A DNA stretch of 64,000 nucleotides, taken from the NCBI GenBank assembly GCA_033239525.1, contig BSYO01000009.1:17319299-17383298 (forward strand), in the 5' to 3' direction. The first letter of the stretch is position 1, and each line of letters begins with the position of its first letter. Shown piece by piece: positions 25,601 to 38,800 of this stretch. Source of the DNA: Nepenthes gracilis (lineage: Eukaryota; Streptophyta; Magnoliopsida; Caryophyllales; Nepenthaceae). The notes beneath the pieces are model-generated. The model did not search any database and was not told where the DNA came from. It saw nothing but the letters and a program-made list of their open reading frames with translations. The position numbers were made by a program, and so were the translations under genes.

Positions 25601-28600
25601 ATTTTCATACTGTAGCCTGTGTAGGAGTATCCCATCATTATCTCCATTTATGGGGAATAAGGATCTCGGGATCTTCTTCTAGCTCCTTTCCCCTTCACCT
25701 CGTGGAAATGGTCTGATGCAAGCTTAGGATATTCGTTTACCTTTCAGTAAATCAAAATGAATTTTCCACCGTCTTCTTGCCAATTTTTGATTTCATCTTT
25801 AATATATCTGTGGTATGTAATTCAGATTTCGGGATGATAGATTTTAAAATAGTGTGGGAACTATGTGTTCAGTATGCTTCCAAAGAGATTCATACTTTTA
25901 TAGTATCTAGGAGACCAAAACAAAACTGTTTCATCATGTTCAATCTTGAACTTCGAGGCACTTGAAGTCTTTAACGTGAGAGAGAGGTGCATTATGCAAG
26001 CAATCATCCATTTGCAGTTTTGTCTATATGGTCTCCTTGCTCATTGCACCACTGAGTGTGTCTATCGTATGCCTTAATTTCTCTTTGTACCTTGTGTCTC
26101 ATGTTGCACAGGCTTTGCTTTGGAGTTTGGCCAAGCAAAATTTTGATCTTCACATGTTGCATATTTTATTTGTATCATGTCCTTGTAGCTGGTATTGATG
26201 TAGTAATGTCTCACAGTGTGTGTGTATTGTAGGGAGTATCTTGTTGATTTAATTGGGAATCCAGGTTGCTTATCTGAGCCTGATTCTTTGCTCAATGGTC
26301 CATCTTCCATCTCAATTTCTTCACCATTGAGGTTTCCACAATTTAGACCGGTTGAACCTGCTATTGATTTCAGGTCACTGGCCAAACAGTATTTTTCAGA
26401 TTGCCAGACTCTTAATATAGTATTTGAAGATGCCTCTACAGGTAATCTCTTTTGTTCTAGAATATATATATATATATATATATATATAGAGTCTGTACCT
26501 TGATTTGTCTTCAAACCCCCTAAATGGTGCTGTCTTTAAGACCGTGGAAACGAAACTAATTGTTCCTACAGTTTAAGCTTGATTTGTAATATGACGAAGA
26601 TGGATTTGTTCAGGTTCGGTGTGCCAAGAACCTGTGTAAATTGAACAGAACAGTTATATGATTAGCTTATGAATCTTCTATGAAGTCCTGTCTTCATTTT
26701 GTACAGTCTGATTTTTAAAATCTCTATTTTTAAGGGTATTTGCATTTTTATGTTATTTGGTTGATACTGAATTGCCAATGTTGATTGTTACACATACTGT
26801 TTTATTATGTCAATTACTTGCGTGATTCTTTTATCTCTGCACAAAAGAAAAACTTGCTTGTCCTTATTACTTGATAGAGATTGTTGGAGGAGGAGGAAAA
26901 TTTTGAAATACATGAGAAGCTGTATAATATAAAGGATGCAGGATTGGTAGGATTGAAATTGATAGGTAGGAGTTGCAATTTTGGTGGTTATAGACAAGAG
27001 ATGATCAAGAAGCTAAATTGAAGGTCAAGAAATTCGTAAAAGCAATAGATTGATGTACTTGGGCTATGGCTTTCGCCTGTTTCCAGTGCCAACTGCCACT
27101 CTCTTTATAAATGGGAGGGTAGAGATTGGCAAAGTATTATGCATATGGTTCAATTTCGCAAAAATGGGTAAATGTCTTCCAACTTCCAAGGTGTTACGAG
27201 ATTGAGATCCTTTACAAGGAAAGAACATTTTATTCTATCTTACCAGTTCTTTTATACATGTTTGGATGTTGGGCAATCAAAAGCAACATGTACGTAAATT
27301 AAGCATGGCTGAAACAATACTAAGATGAATAGGTACTATGAGTTCTGCATATCCTTTGTGAGCAAAAATTTGGTTGTGAAAAATGGGTTGACATTTTTGA
27401 CAAAGTCCACTAAATTCACCAGCAGGAAAGAGTAATCTTATTATGGTCTGAAGCAGTAGGATGGCTGGGGTAGACCTCGGAAGAGCTCAAGTGCTGCAGT
27501 AAACAAGGGTTCACAACCCCCTGCTTTTGAAAGGATTTTGTGCTGGATCAAGTGGAATGAATGAAAGGGGATTCATGTGGTCTACCTCAAATATTGTACT
27601 TAATGCTAGCATTGTGGTGGAGGCAATAGTTATAAAGTCAAAAAGTCCTATATTTTGTCTATAATGGGTCAGATCTGTAAAAACTGCTAACCAAGATTGG
27701 ATATCAATGTCCATTAATTTCCATTCAGTTCTCAAATAGATAAACCTGTCTTTGGTCTAGGTTTTAACCATAAAACTGAGCCAAATCAAAATTTGCACAA
27801 CTTTTCTGCTTATGATAATTATTCGAAGGGGCAAAAATTTTCCCTTTGTAGTCTACTTATGCTAGTTGTGTATGAAACTGCATTGTCCCTCAATTAAAAA
27901 GAGGAGCTGATGAAGTTCCAATTTTTTGTTCTTTTATTCATTACACGTGGTCTTTCTAGGCTATATTAATTTTGTCATGGTTTTCCAGCCCACCCCATTA
28001 ATGTCGAAAAGAATTCTGCAGGACAGTGACTGCGATTTTTGGTTCAAGTAATTTGAACGATTTTAGTTCCTTTTTTTTTCTTTTTTTGACAAAAGGGATA
28101 TATGATTGTAATTCAGATTTTCCCTTGAATTCACAATGACCTCAAATTAGTCGCCGAGGAATGAAGGTCATCCTTTGGAAGATTGCCTTTCAAAGTCACG
28201 GTTGTAATGACAGAAGCAACCAGTGTTCTACTGCCTTACTATCCTTTTAGTTGATCACTCGATCTTTTCTTCTGCAGTTTTCTTGATTTTGATATTGTTG
28301 ACTAGGAGCTGTTTAGGGTTTCTGACTTGAAGTGCAGAGTTACTGGTTGCTGTGCTCTGCTTCTTAATGTAAGACCTGTATGGAGTAACTTGAAGCTTAA
28401 TTGTTACTATGTGTTGCCATAAAATCAAAATGAAGTTACAGCTATTCTGGCCAAAGGAGAGATCAGATGCTAGGACTTGTAAATATTATGAAATTATTCT
28501 TGAAATTTTCCTGCCTGTTTTGGGTGAACTATTAATATTTGAAATTTATCATATAATATAGTTTTTCCCTGGATTATCAGCTTTTCATTTTGGTAATCAA

Positions 28601-31600
28601 TACTGCAGACTCCAATTGAGTTGCTTTTGAAACTTCATGGCAGGCAGTGTAGTTAATGAGGAAGATGTGGGGGCTTCAGTGCTTCAAAAGCAAATAGATA
28701 TGAATATGATGCTTCCAGATAGAAACAACGAAGAATCCTGTTCAATCATGAAGGACGAACCTTCTCAATTGCCAATGCCCTCAAAAGCTACCCAGCCAAC
28801 TGGACGTGACATGGATTTGCAATTGTTGAAATATCGTAATCCTTCTCAGAACGTTGCTAGATCATCAAATTTGGTTGGAGAACCTATCGCTTCAAAGCTT
28901 GTTCCTCCAACTGGGCAACAAGGATTCCAACAATATTTGGCCTTTAATAATTTAAAGGGAAATGCATCGAAAGATTCTCAGTTATCTGATGGTAATCTTC
29001 CAATCAAACCAAGTACAGAAATTGCCCTTGAAATGGACGATTTGGACATTGCATGGAGTGATCTTGTTTTGAAAGAGAGGATTGGGGCAGGTCTTGTTTC
29101 ACTCTTCTGATATTTCTTGAAAATTTCTTTTAAATTTTCAGTTTGGCATGTTGTGCACACAAGTTTGTTTGTCATTGGTGTAAATACACCTGAACCTGTT
29201 GTTTGGTAGTGGAATTCATATTAGATATCCTTGCACATGTGATACTAATAGTGGCCTGTGTATATTCAGGCTCTTTTGGAACTGTCCATCGTGCTGAATA
29301 TCGCGATTCGGTTAGTATCTCTATTTCCTTTAGTACTTGCTTCTCTGAAATGTGCAGGCAATCTATGTTGTTTTTCTGGCTTGAACATTATACCATTGTG
29401 GTTTGTACTATTAATCTATATTCATGAATGTGTCTGATGCAGCCACCATTTGCATACTCAATAAGATAATTCCAAGATACGGACCATAAGAAAAACAATG
29501 CACCAGAAATAAAGAACTTGGTCCCCAAAATTCTCAGCTGCCAAGAAGGTTTAAATCCCAAGGCTGCCCTTTAATGAGTTGGCTGCCCCTTTTCTTTTGC
29601 CCAGTCCCGAGCTTCAACTGGTGGCCTTTAAATCCACTCCAGGAATTTCAGTTAAAAAGATTTGGAAGTATTCCTTTCCCTTTTGTAAGCCTTGGCTTTT
29701 TTCGAGTAATTGATCCTATTTTTTGGTTGAGTGATTCCCAGTTTCCATGGTGAGTGAGTCACTAGTTAGATCAGTAGAAGGTTGAGGGAGTCCCTTTCCA
29801 TTTTGTAACCATTGTTATCCTTAGTTATCAATTGAAGATTTCAGTTACTCCCTCCTTTTCTCACTTCCGCTCGGTTACATTTTTTCCATCACATCCGCAG
29901 CTATATCAGTGTCTATTGTTGTTTGTTATGAAACAGTATGCTTGTGCTTGCTTAATATTAATATTAAGCATCTAATTGGAATTATGATTCAAGCTAAGAT
30001 GTTCAATATACTAAATTAGGGAGGTTATTTTTTGTATTAGTGCCTTGTTTACGCAGGCATTAGCGTCCTATAACTGATATGCATGTAGCAATCTAAAAGA
30101 ATGTTGGCACAATGAACAAGGCTCCCATATTTTGATATCTATGATGGGTCATGTCATGTCTTCATACCAAACCCGAATAATAACTAATGACATCTTTCCA
30201 ATAACATTTAATAAGTCCAAATTAACGATGGATGTGAGTATCACGTTGATACTTGAATCGGCCTAAAAGAAATAAATAATCTAACCACAACACTCGAAAT
30301 GCCACATCATCAGGTGATTGGAAATATAAACCATAATATGATGTCAATACATGCATAAGTAGCTATGTTTATACCCAAAATCTGAGTAATCTAAACGACC
30401 ATATAAGAAAATTGAAACCCAACTCTACATTACTCATATTACGTTACAATATCTAAATTAATACATAATTGAATGATTGAAAAGAAGAAAAACTCGTTCT
30501 ACGACTATTGTTTTGAAAACAAAAATACAATTACTGATTCTATCAAAATCCTAGTCTAAATTTCCTTGAATCAACTCCTCGACCATAATGTCCACTTGTT
30601 AGTGCCCGAATCTACTAATTTGAAGGGGGTTAGCAAACAACAAAAGTAAGAGCGAATTGAAAGCTTAGTAAGGCTTATAGTTCCATAATTTAACATGCAA
30701 TTTACATCAAAACATGTTGGAAGAAGCAATAGATCAAATTCAGATATGGTGCTGTGAATTTCCATAACAATATGCACAACTTTCAAATTTTTATTTTCAA
30801 TTCTTAATCAAAGTGCCATACAAATCAGGATCAAACATGTTGTTCTTATGGGCCAAGGACCAGTAGGGCCTTACCAACTAAAGAGCGGATAATCGAAACC
30901 CGAGTTATATTTTGTTTCCACACAACCAAATGCCTTACACTATTATTCAAGACTCGTAGGTGGTTGCCATATATATCACCCGTTAGATGGGGCTGAATAC
31001 CGCTTTCACTCATTGATGATAGGTTCGAATCTCAATCATCACTATAATATATTAAGGTATGTTATAATATACCACTGCTGAATTTCTTACAATGGTCTAA
31101 TACGTAAATAATTAGAAACTCTATAAAATTTTGCATAATCCTTATATTTTCTCGGTCCAAAGAAAATATTCTTAATTTTTTTAAACAAATTGTAGAGTTA
31201 TTCTTCAAATTATTCCAATTGCTCAATCATGAAATGCTTTAATTTTTTTTTTTTTTTAGAACTTGAACATGTTTAGTTTAAAACATGTAATGTCATATTA
31301 TAAGATTTCTAACCAAGTTGTAGAAAAATTAGTAATAATGTGGGATTTTAACATTTCATTTCAAATGATATGCATGAAGGGACAGATTTATGAAATTCCA
31401 GAATATGCAAAATATATACTTAGTGGTCTTAAATGTGCAAGAATATTATATGCGAAATTCTTAATATATTAGAATATTAAACCAGATTCTCAACACATGT
31501 ATATACATATTTGTAGAGAAATAACTTAGCAGACCAATGTACATGAATTAAGAATATGAACATTACAAAACTTGTAAAGAATGAGAGTAAGAGTCCATAT

Positions 31601-34600
31601 ATGTGAAGCATAAATATTTTAACTATGAAAATGTGACATATATGAGTATTTGGAATAATAAATGTTCTAAGAAGTGGAAAGAATTTAGTAATAAAGGAAG
31701 AAAAATTTGGAATGCACTTGCATTAGTTTCAAATTTACCTAAGTCTTATTTTGATTTACTTAAATTGACCTTTCCTAGCTTTCTCTCTCGTTTCCTCTCT
31801 CTTCTCCTTTTGTCCTTTTCTCTCTACTATCAAAATGTAACTAAAAATAATCAAAAATCAATCGGATATAACTTATATAATAGACTGGTATACGTGTGCT
31901 CGTTAGGCGCGCATCAGGCATTGCGGCCAAATATTGTGGCACACGGGCGTCATATTAAGCGCGCGTTAGGCGTTGGCATTCTGCCACAGTGCACTCGAGC
32001 GTCCCTCGAGCGTGAACAATCTGGAAAACGTGTTCGAGCTCTAGTCAGGCATTTGTTAGCTGCGACCTCTCCGTCTAGGATATGCACGTGCACGTGTCAA
32101 GCGCCCTTCTACTCGATATGACCTGGTCCAAAATTGATTGTAACCCAATTTTCTCCCATTGATTTTAACTTTACTTGTCTTAATTCAATTAATCATAATT
32201 AAAGTTCGAAATTTGAAACTCGTTCTTTACAGGTCAAATGTAAGCAGTCTTACCATTGCACATAGAATGAGGTTGTTTTAGTGGCTTGAACTCTTAATTT
32301 TCAGGTTGCAATAGAACAACCTTATCTTTACGTTAACACTCACCCTCACATACATGTATCAAAGTATATATAATCAATATAACCTTGTCAAGTATGATAA
32401 CATCTTTAATAGTTTCATCTTACTCCCTGCTAACCTATCAAAGAGATGTCGAGCTCCTGAAGTCCCTTGAATTTACGTTTTTCTAATGTAGTTGAAGCAT
32501 AGCAATTTTGGACAACTATACCTGTTGTTGTACCGGCTGCTTTCTACAGAAATGTGAATATGTTGGGCGTTGCAACTTTCATGGTATTGTTTTGTCGCAA
32601 TTAACTTGACAAGGAAGAAATGAATTCTCATCTGGAATGTGAACCACATTTGGATTTCCTTTTCCTTTTTTTCCGAGGGGGGAAGGTTATGACCCTCCCT
32701 CTTCTTAGGCATTTACATAACCTGAATTTACTTGCATGATAGTATTATTGTCTTCCTCATATGCCTATGCAAAGGTTGTCACTTGTGGTAGCCACCATCT
32801 ATGATGTTGGCATACACGACTTTTTTCAGTTGACACATTTGAGTTATATTTTGACACGTCCTATCTTATTTACTGTTTCCACAAGGCATTTATTGAGCAT
32901 GTGAAAGGCCTATATTAATATTGTGCTGAAGGGTCTTATTGTTATGAACATCTTTAATTTCAGTTTTCCACTAAAGAAGCAGTTGGTTGTATTGTCATTT
33001 TCTGCCATTTTTGCTATTGGAGATTCATTCTTTGTTTCAATTTATGCTTTTAGTTTATGTTTTAGCCTCTTATTATCCCATTTTACTTTAAAATTCACAT
33101 TGAATTACTTGGCGGAAATGTTGTTTGATTTAGTAAATATTCCATGAGATCTTTGTATTAGTCATATGCTTCATTTACAGGAGGTTGCTGTGAAGATCCT
33201 CATGGAACGAGATTTTCACGCAGAACACTTCAAGGAATTTTTGAGGGAGGTATGAATTTTGCAGTATCTGATTTTCTTTTGCTCATGACACAGAAAATTT
33301 TGAGTGCATCCTCTCTGTTTGTAGTCAGCTGTTAATATTGTTGTCTTTGCTTGTTTTATTTGTTAGGTTGCAATGATGAAACGGTTGCGGCATCCAAATA
33401 TTGTTCTTTTTATGGGAGCTGTCACTCAGCCCCCTAACTTGTCCATAGTAACAGAATATTTGTCAAGGTTTGTGATGTGTTCTTGTATTTTAAGAAGCCT
33501 GTTTCCTGTCCTTGTAGCTCTTGAAATATTTACCGGTTTACCTTGCTAATATTAATATTTGGTTGAAATGCAGGGGTAGTTTGTATAGACTCTTGCACAA
33601 ACCTGGCACTAGGGAAAAATTGGATGAGAAGCGCCGTCTAAATATGGCCTTTGATGTGGTATGCATATTGTATTGTTCTCTCCCACTGCTATGTGTTTCT
33701 TTTGGTCACTATATCTTATATAGTTTGAACTTGGTAGTGTTATACTCTTGAGTATCAAATGAATAGGAAACAATTTGTTGGCTTAAGCATATTCATTGGT
33801 TGACTAATTCATTACTGTTTTCAACAGGCAAAGGGAATGAACTATCTGCATAAGCGGAATCCACCAATTGTTCATCGAGATCTCAAGTCTCCAAATCTTT
33901 TGGTTGACCAAAAATATACAGTGAAGGTGAGAGCTTAATTTGCAATTCACTATTCAAGGCTAATAAATCTGTTTGGAAAGAAGGATTTGGAGAGAAGAGA
34001 AGGGAAAAACAAAAGGAAGCGAATGCTAGGACAATTAATTGGGATAGAAGTACAGGAAAGTTGAAGGATCCTAACTTGCGATCTAAATTTGTACTAGCGA
34101 ATATATGCTGGCGTAGTTGGGGAATCGAGAAAATCATCTTGGAAGGAATTATATTTATTTAAAAAGATCTTTTCATGTGCTTTCTTAGCTAGAAGAAATA
34201 ACCAAAACTTCAATCCTTTACAAGCATGTTAATCTCTCTCTTTATTTTCCTTTTCTACCATGATTATCCTGACAAAGGATTTGGTCCACTCCTTCACTTT
34301 CCTCCTTCTACTTATGTGTGTTTAAATTTTTGATATTTTCTTTGCCATTGATATTTGACCCCAAATATCAAGTTTGGAAGTTTATTTGTTCTTTTTTTAT
34401 TTTTCCTTTGGAAAACATTATGGACATTTCCTTGATTGTCCCAATTCTAGTGTCATAATTGTTTCTTATTTCACCTTTGCTATTCGGTTGTTGAAGGATA
34501 TTTCAAGAATGTCAGAACTCCATCTCTCAAATGGAATTCTTAAGAAATCAATTGTTTGCAACTGTTTCTATCTTGTGCATGGATTAACATATATATGTGT

Positions 34601-35823
34601 CATGCTGGGTGCTCATGGTAAATGATCTTTGGTGATTCAGGTTTGTGATTTTGGTCTCTCTCGTCTAAAGGCTAACACATTTTTGTCATCAAAATCAGCA
34701 GCTGGGACAGTAAGTTTTCCAAAAACACTTTTACATTTTCTGTTTTAGTTGTCTGGTGTGGTTTACTCACAACATATTTGTGTTGTTAAATAAATTTATC
34801 AGCCTGAGTGGATGGCACCTGAAGTTCTCAGAGACGAGCCATCAAATGAGAAATCAGATGTATACAGCTATGGTGTCATATTATGGGAGCTTGCTACATT
34901 GCAACCACCATGGAGTAACTTAAACCCAGCGCAGGTTTGTCTCTCGTATGGCGTTTCATTTGAATATTTTTTCTCCTCCATTTCCCTTGATCGCTAGCCT
35001 TGAACCATGTTACTAGCCAACAATAATTTCTTACCTTGTGTGTGGATTGGCGTTGATGATGACTCAATGAGTTACTAAAAGATTTTGAAGGATAGCCATG
35101 GAACTGATGTTTCTACTATGTCTGGAGCTTTTACATTAATCGAAGGCATGAAGAGACGTACTGCGGAAGTATTTGACTAACCTCCAATTGCTAATATTGT
35201 TGTCATCTGATAGCCAACAAGTCTCCCCCACTTATTTTCTTGAGTCTACACTTTCCTTTGCCCAAACTATGTAATTTGTATTCAAGATATTCCTGTCATA
35301 AAAACGTATCTTAATAGTAAATTGGCAAATTGATCTCTCAGGCAGAAAGCTAGTTCTTTGCATGCTTTCATTTACTTCACATGTTCATTGTTTGCTTCTC
35401 TTCTTAACCCCCTCTCTCTGGCTAAATTTTTGTTTTAACATGCTACATTTGTACATGTCATTTTATCACAGTTTATGCATTTTTTCTTCAAATGATTCTG
35501 TGACATACTTTTCACAGGTTGTTGCAGCTGTCGGATTCAAGGGCAAGAGACTCGAAATACCGCGTGACATAAATCCCCAAGTGGCTGCAATAATTGAAGC
35601 ATGCTGGGCAAAGTGGGTCGAAACTTGATTTATTTGAGAGCTTATGGGTTGGAGGTGTGTTTGTGGTGCCATAATTTTCTTAGTGACTGGTGTATCCTTC
35701 TTATTCTCCTGCAGTGAACCTTGGAAGCGCCCATCCTTTGCCAGCATCATGGAGTCCTTGAGGCCACTCATCAAACCTCCTGTGCCTCAATCAGTTCGTA
35801 CGGACATGCAATATCTTACATAA
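22673..35823 (+). CDS. CTR1: CTR1: Raf-like Ser/Thr kinase, negative regulator of ethylene signalling
   Basis: In the CTR1 family, the kinase sits on the ER with ethylene receptors and phosphorylates EIN2 when ethylene is absent, keeping the response off. Exons that I placed by frame and GT-AG sites: 22673-23242, 24032-24330, 24432-24576, 25163-25266, 26233-26441, 28644-29090, 29270-29310, 33181-33249, 33367-33467, 33574-33658, 33828-33926, 34641-34709, 34803-34934, 35518-35612, 35715-35823. Together they give 857 residues, and the ATG begins the hallmark [10 protein letters not shown]. Residues 131-140 are [10 protein letters not shown], the start of the EDR1/CTR1 N-terminal domain, which ends near 440. 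The conserved GCKYC cysteine box is at 353-357. A Ser/Pro/Asn-rich linker covers about 443-580. The kinase has IGAGSFGTV from 589, Lys610 in [12 protein letters not shown] with Asp708, DFG at 726-728 and APE at 751-753, so all catalytic residues are present. Intron 7 (3.87 kb) holds a solo LTR. The assignment is very secure; exon 6 boundaries are the least certain. Confidence 0.95.
23273..23288. repeat. (TA)n in CTR1 intron 1
   Basis: A short TA run begins about 30 bp after the exon 1 donor. It is a minor microsatellite. Confidence 0.7.
26461..26490. repeat. (TA)n beside the exon 5 donor of CTR1
   Basis: An uninterrupted run of about 14 TA units starts 20 bp after the exon 5 donor at 26442. 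It is likely to vary in length between individuals. AU-rich plant introns usually tolerate such tracts. Confidence 0.85.
30152..32231 (+). repeat. Solo LTR, family A copy 2, in CTR1 intron 7
   Basis: The element starts TGTCATGTCTTCATACC and ends CTCGTTCTTTACA (TG...CA), 2080 bp. It is flanked on both sides by GGTCA (30147-30151 and 32232-32236), an exact 5-bp target-site duplication. The internal landmarks match copies at 3200-4892 and 58433-60786: CTACTAATTTGAAGGGGG, CCAGTAGGGCCTTACCAACT, CACACAACCAAATGCC, a TTTCTCTCTC tract and GTTAGGCGCGCATCAGGCA. No internal region or partner LTR exists, so it is a solo LTR. The word order is that of plant Ty3/gypsy LTRs, an assignment from general knowledge. 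It lies in the sense orientation of CTR1. The open frames at 31263-31472 and 31603-32121 belong to it. Confidence 0.9.
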
Positions 35824-38800
35824 AGCACTGATGCACCAAATAGGCATTTTCCTTCTCCATGCAAAAATGCAGCCCTTTTGGCCATCTGAAGTTGGAATCT
35901 ACTTTTTGGCTAATTCAGGTATGCTCTTCTTGTCCATGGATCTCAAGGCTTGTCTTCTCATTCTATATTTCATCTTCTTTATTTCCTGTGTCCGTTGGCT
36001 TTTCCAGTTTTTCAGAGGGAGGAAGAAGGAACATGATTGATTTACATGCATTTGTTTGCATTGTGATTGGCATTTATCATCATATTAGCGATGTGGGATC
36101 TAGGGAAAGTATCCCTTTGTTGCTAGGGCTAAGTGCAACCACTCATCGTGGTGCTCTATCCCTTGTCTGTCTTACTGCCACTTTTGATTAATTTCTCATT
36201 TTCAGAGGAAAAAAAAAACCACTTAAATGGAAAAGTTGATCACCATCTTCCATTTTTTGTAAGCTTTACTGTCTCATGTAGGGCACCCGAATGAGTTTAT
36301 AACTACAATATTTCCTGCACTGTATACTGTTCTAATACGTTACTGAGATGAGGAATAGATTAGTCACAATGCATTGTGCTGCTCAGATGGACCCCAGTCA
36401 GTATGGGAGATGAATTTTCCTTTCCTCTTATTCAGCCCTAATATCGTTCCAAAGCAACAGCTAGTCGCTGCCGTATGATCTCTCTGGCAAATAGGCAACT
36501 CTGGTGAAATTACAGCACTTTTAAGTGCATTCCTGTCGATAAATATTTGGGGGCACTCCCGAGTATTGTGGAACTCGTCTATCCATCTATTCTTTTGTGG
36601 GCTCATTATTGTTCTTCCAAAAGCCTTTGACATTTCATTTCAGGTCCTAGAGAAGCTAGAAGTTGTTTGCCAAGGTGTATCCTTTCACTCTAAAGAGAAG
36701 CTACCACAAAAATGAGGCAAAATAAATGGGAATGAATGGCATTATAGGATATACGACATTAACAAGGTGTCTCATCCATCCATCTATTTTCTTCAAATGA
36801 CATTTTGGTTATCTCATACAGGAAACAATGAAATTTTCATAAACTGGAACGCCAACCATCAAATACTTTTAAGTGTTCTCAATTTTTTGAACTTCTATTT
36901 TTATTTTTTTAATTTTCTCAATCATATTATCCACTTACATTCCAATACCAGGCAAATTTTTGATGCCAGTACATATGTAGTACCTAATTTGAGGTTATTT
37001 TTTTTAAAACAAAACGTTCGTGATGAAAATTTGATGAAGTTGGCCAATTTTTTCCTACATAGTGTTAAATTGGTGCTTAAAATAGTAGTTAGGAATAAAA
37101 TTGGATTGTTGGGACGCTGAATGTAGCATTTTTGTTCTTCAGCTGATGCAGTTACGCTTTATAAAAATTTAGTTGTTGCAGGATGGGCTGTTGTATACTC
37201 CTGTTTATACCAATTGGGATCATTGATTTTTAAGACCAGAGACTCGAATTACTCGTACGAGAAACCCGTTACTTGGATGTGCATCGGTCATTGTGAGAAA
37301 TCAGTACAGACTTGTAGGGTTGACGAATTTTGTTATTACAATTGTTGTCTAAGAGTATGATATTGCCATTTCTTCGATTGTGTGGATCATGTCATGTTCC
37401 AACTCAAAAAGAATAGAGGCTAAATTTCTTCTAATGGTGTGCCTCGGGCAATGTGGTTTTATAGAATGGGCAATTGAGGCTTCATGTTTAACATCATTTC
37501 ATGGAATATATGACTTATGCTCCTTAAGATTTTTTAAATTTTGTAGGATGTGTAGCGATTGAGATCAATGGTGTCCATTATGAAATGTGACACCATGAGA
37601 TATGATACAATATGAACAAAGACAGGGAATGGGTTACCCTTTCTTATTGGTTGAAGTTGAGGTGGCTCCTTTCATTAACAAAACATCTGAGGAGGATAAA
37701 CAAATATACACATGGTGATTGTTACCTGTATCACTGTCTCCTCGACGCATCTATTCTTTTTATCTGTTCGTTTACTTTTCATATCTGGTTGAACAGGTGC
37801 CTCCCCACAAGGGGATCAAAGCGATTATTTTCCAACACAAGTCTTTGTAAAGTTGTAAGATCATATATGGGCCGGTCCTTGCCCATTGCTTGAAGGTCAA
37901 TCGTTAAAAGAAAAAAGGCTAAAAATTAAGATGCATTGTATAATTAGATCTTGATAAAAAAAAAAAAATAGATGTATTACTATCTATCACAATTTCATGG
38001 TGGATGCAATATTCATATTAAAATATAAAATTATGTATATATTTTGTTATTTCTAAATTGTTCTTAGATAAAATAATAGCAATCAACGGTCCACTCAGTT
38101 TGTACATTTCGGACTATATGAATTGCTTAATGTGTGTAATACGACCGGTACATTGCAAAGGTGTTTACATGACGTCAAGTACGCCATCTTTAGAGCATGA
38201 CAGTTACCGCTTTAATAAGCTCTATTAAATACGGATGGATTTTTCACTTTAAATTAGATAATTTTTTATAGTATCGTATCTTGTAACCCCTCTATCGAAA
38301 TAATATTTTTAAGAAATATTTGATTTAACTTATGCAAAGAATAAATCAATTTCTAGGATTTTTTTTAAAAAATATTTAATTTATGATTTTAAAAATTTAT
38401 TTTAACAATTATGCTAAATATTCTTCATCCAAAAAATAGTAGCTTCTAAGGTTTTTCTAAACAATTAGATTAAAATTTAATAATTGTGATTTAAAATAAA
38501 AAATAATAAAGATAGTTGTTTTTAGTTTTTTAAATATCAATATTTATTAAATATAAATTTAATATGAAAATAGTTCTTTTAAAAAAATTTAGATAATATT
38601 TTAAAAATTGAAATATTATCCATTTAATTTTATTAAATTTAATTAAGAATAATAACACTTAAGGTCAATGCTATATGCCGACTTAATGCATAACAGCTGT
38701 TATAAACATCTCTTTCTTCCTGGCCAGGCCTCTCAACCGAAAGCCCCCCCCTCTCTCTCTTGTCATTTAGTCTAAAATGGCCTCCTATATCTCAATTCTA

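Noticed and set aside
31603..32121. 172-codon + frame inside CTR1 intron 7
   Set aside because: It lies wholly within the solo LTR bounded by GGTCA duplications and has no domain.
35831..36191. Frames of 69 and 110 codons after the CTR1 stop
   Set aside because: They begin in the probable 3' UTR, and the CTR1 frame ends properly at TAA 35821-35823 close to the length expected for the family.
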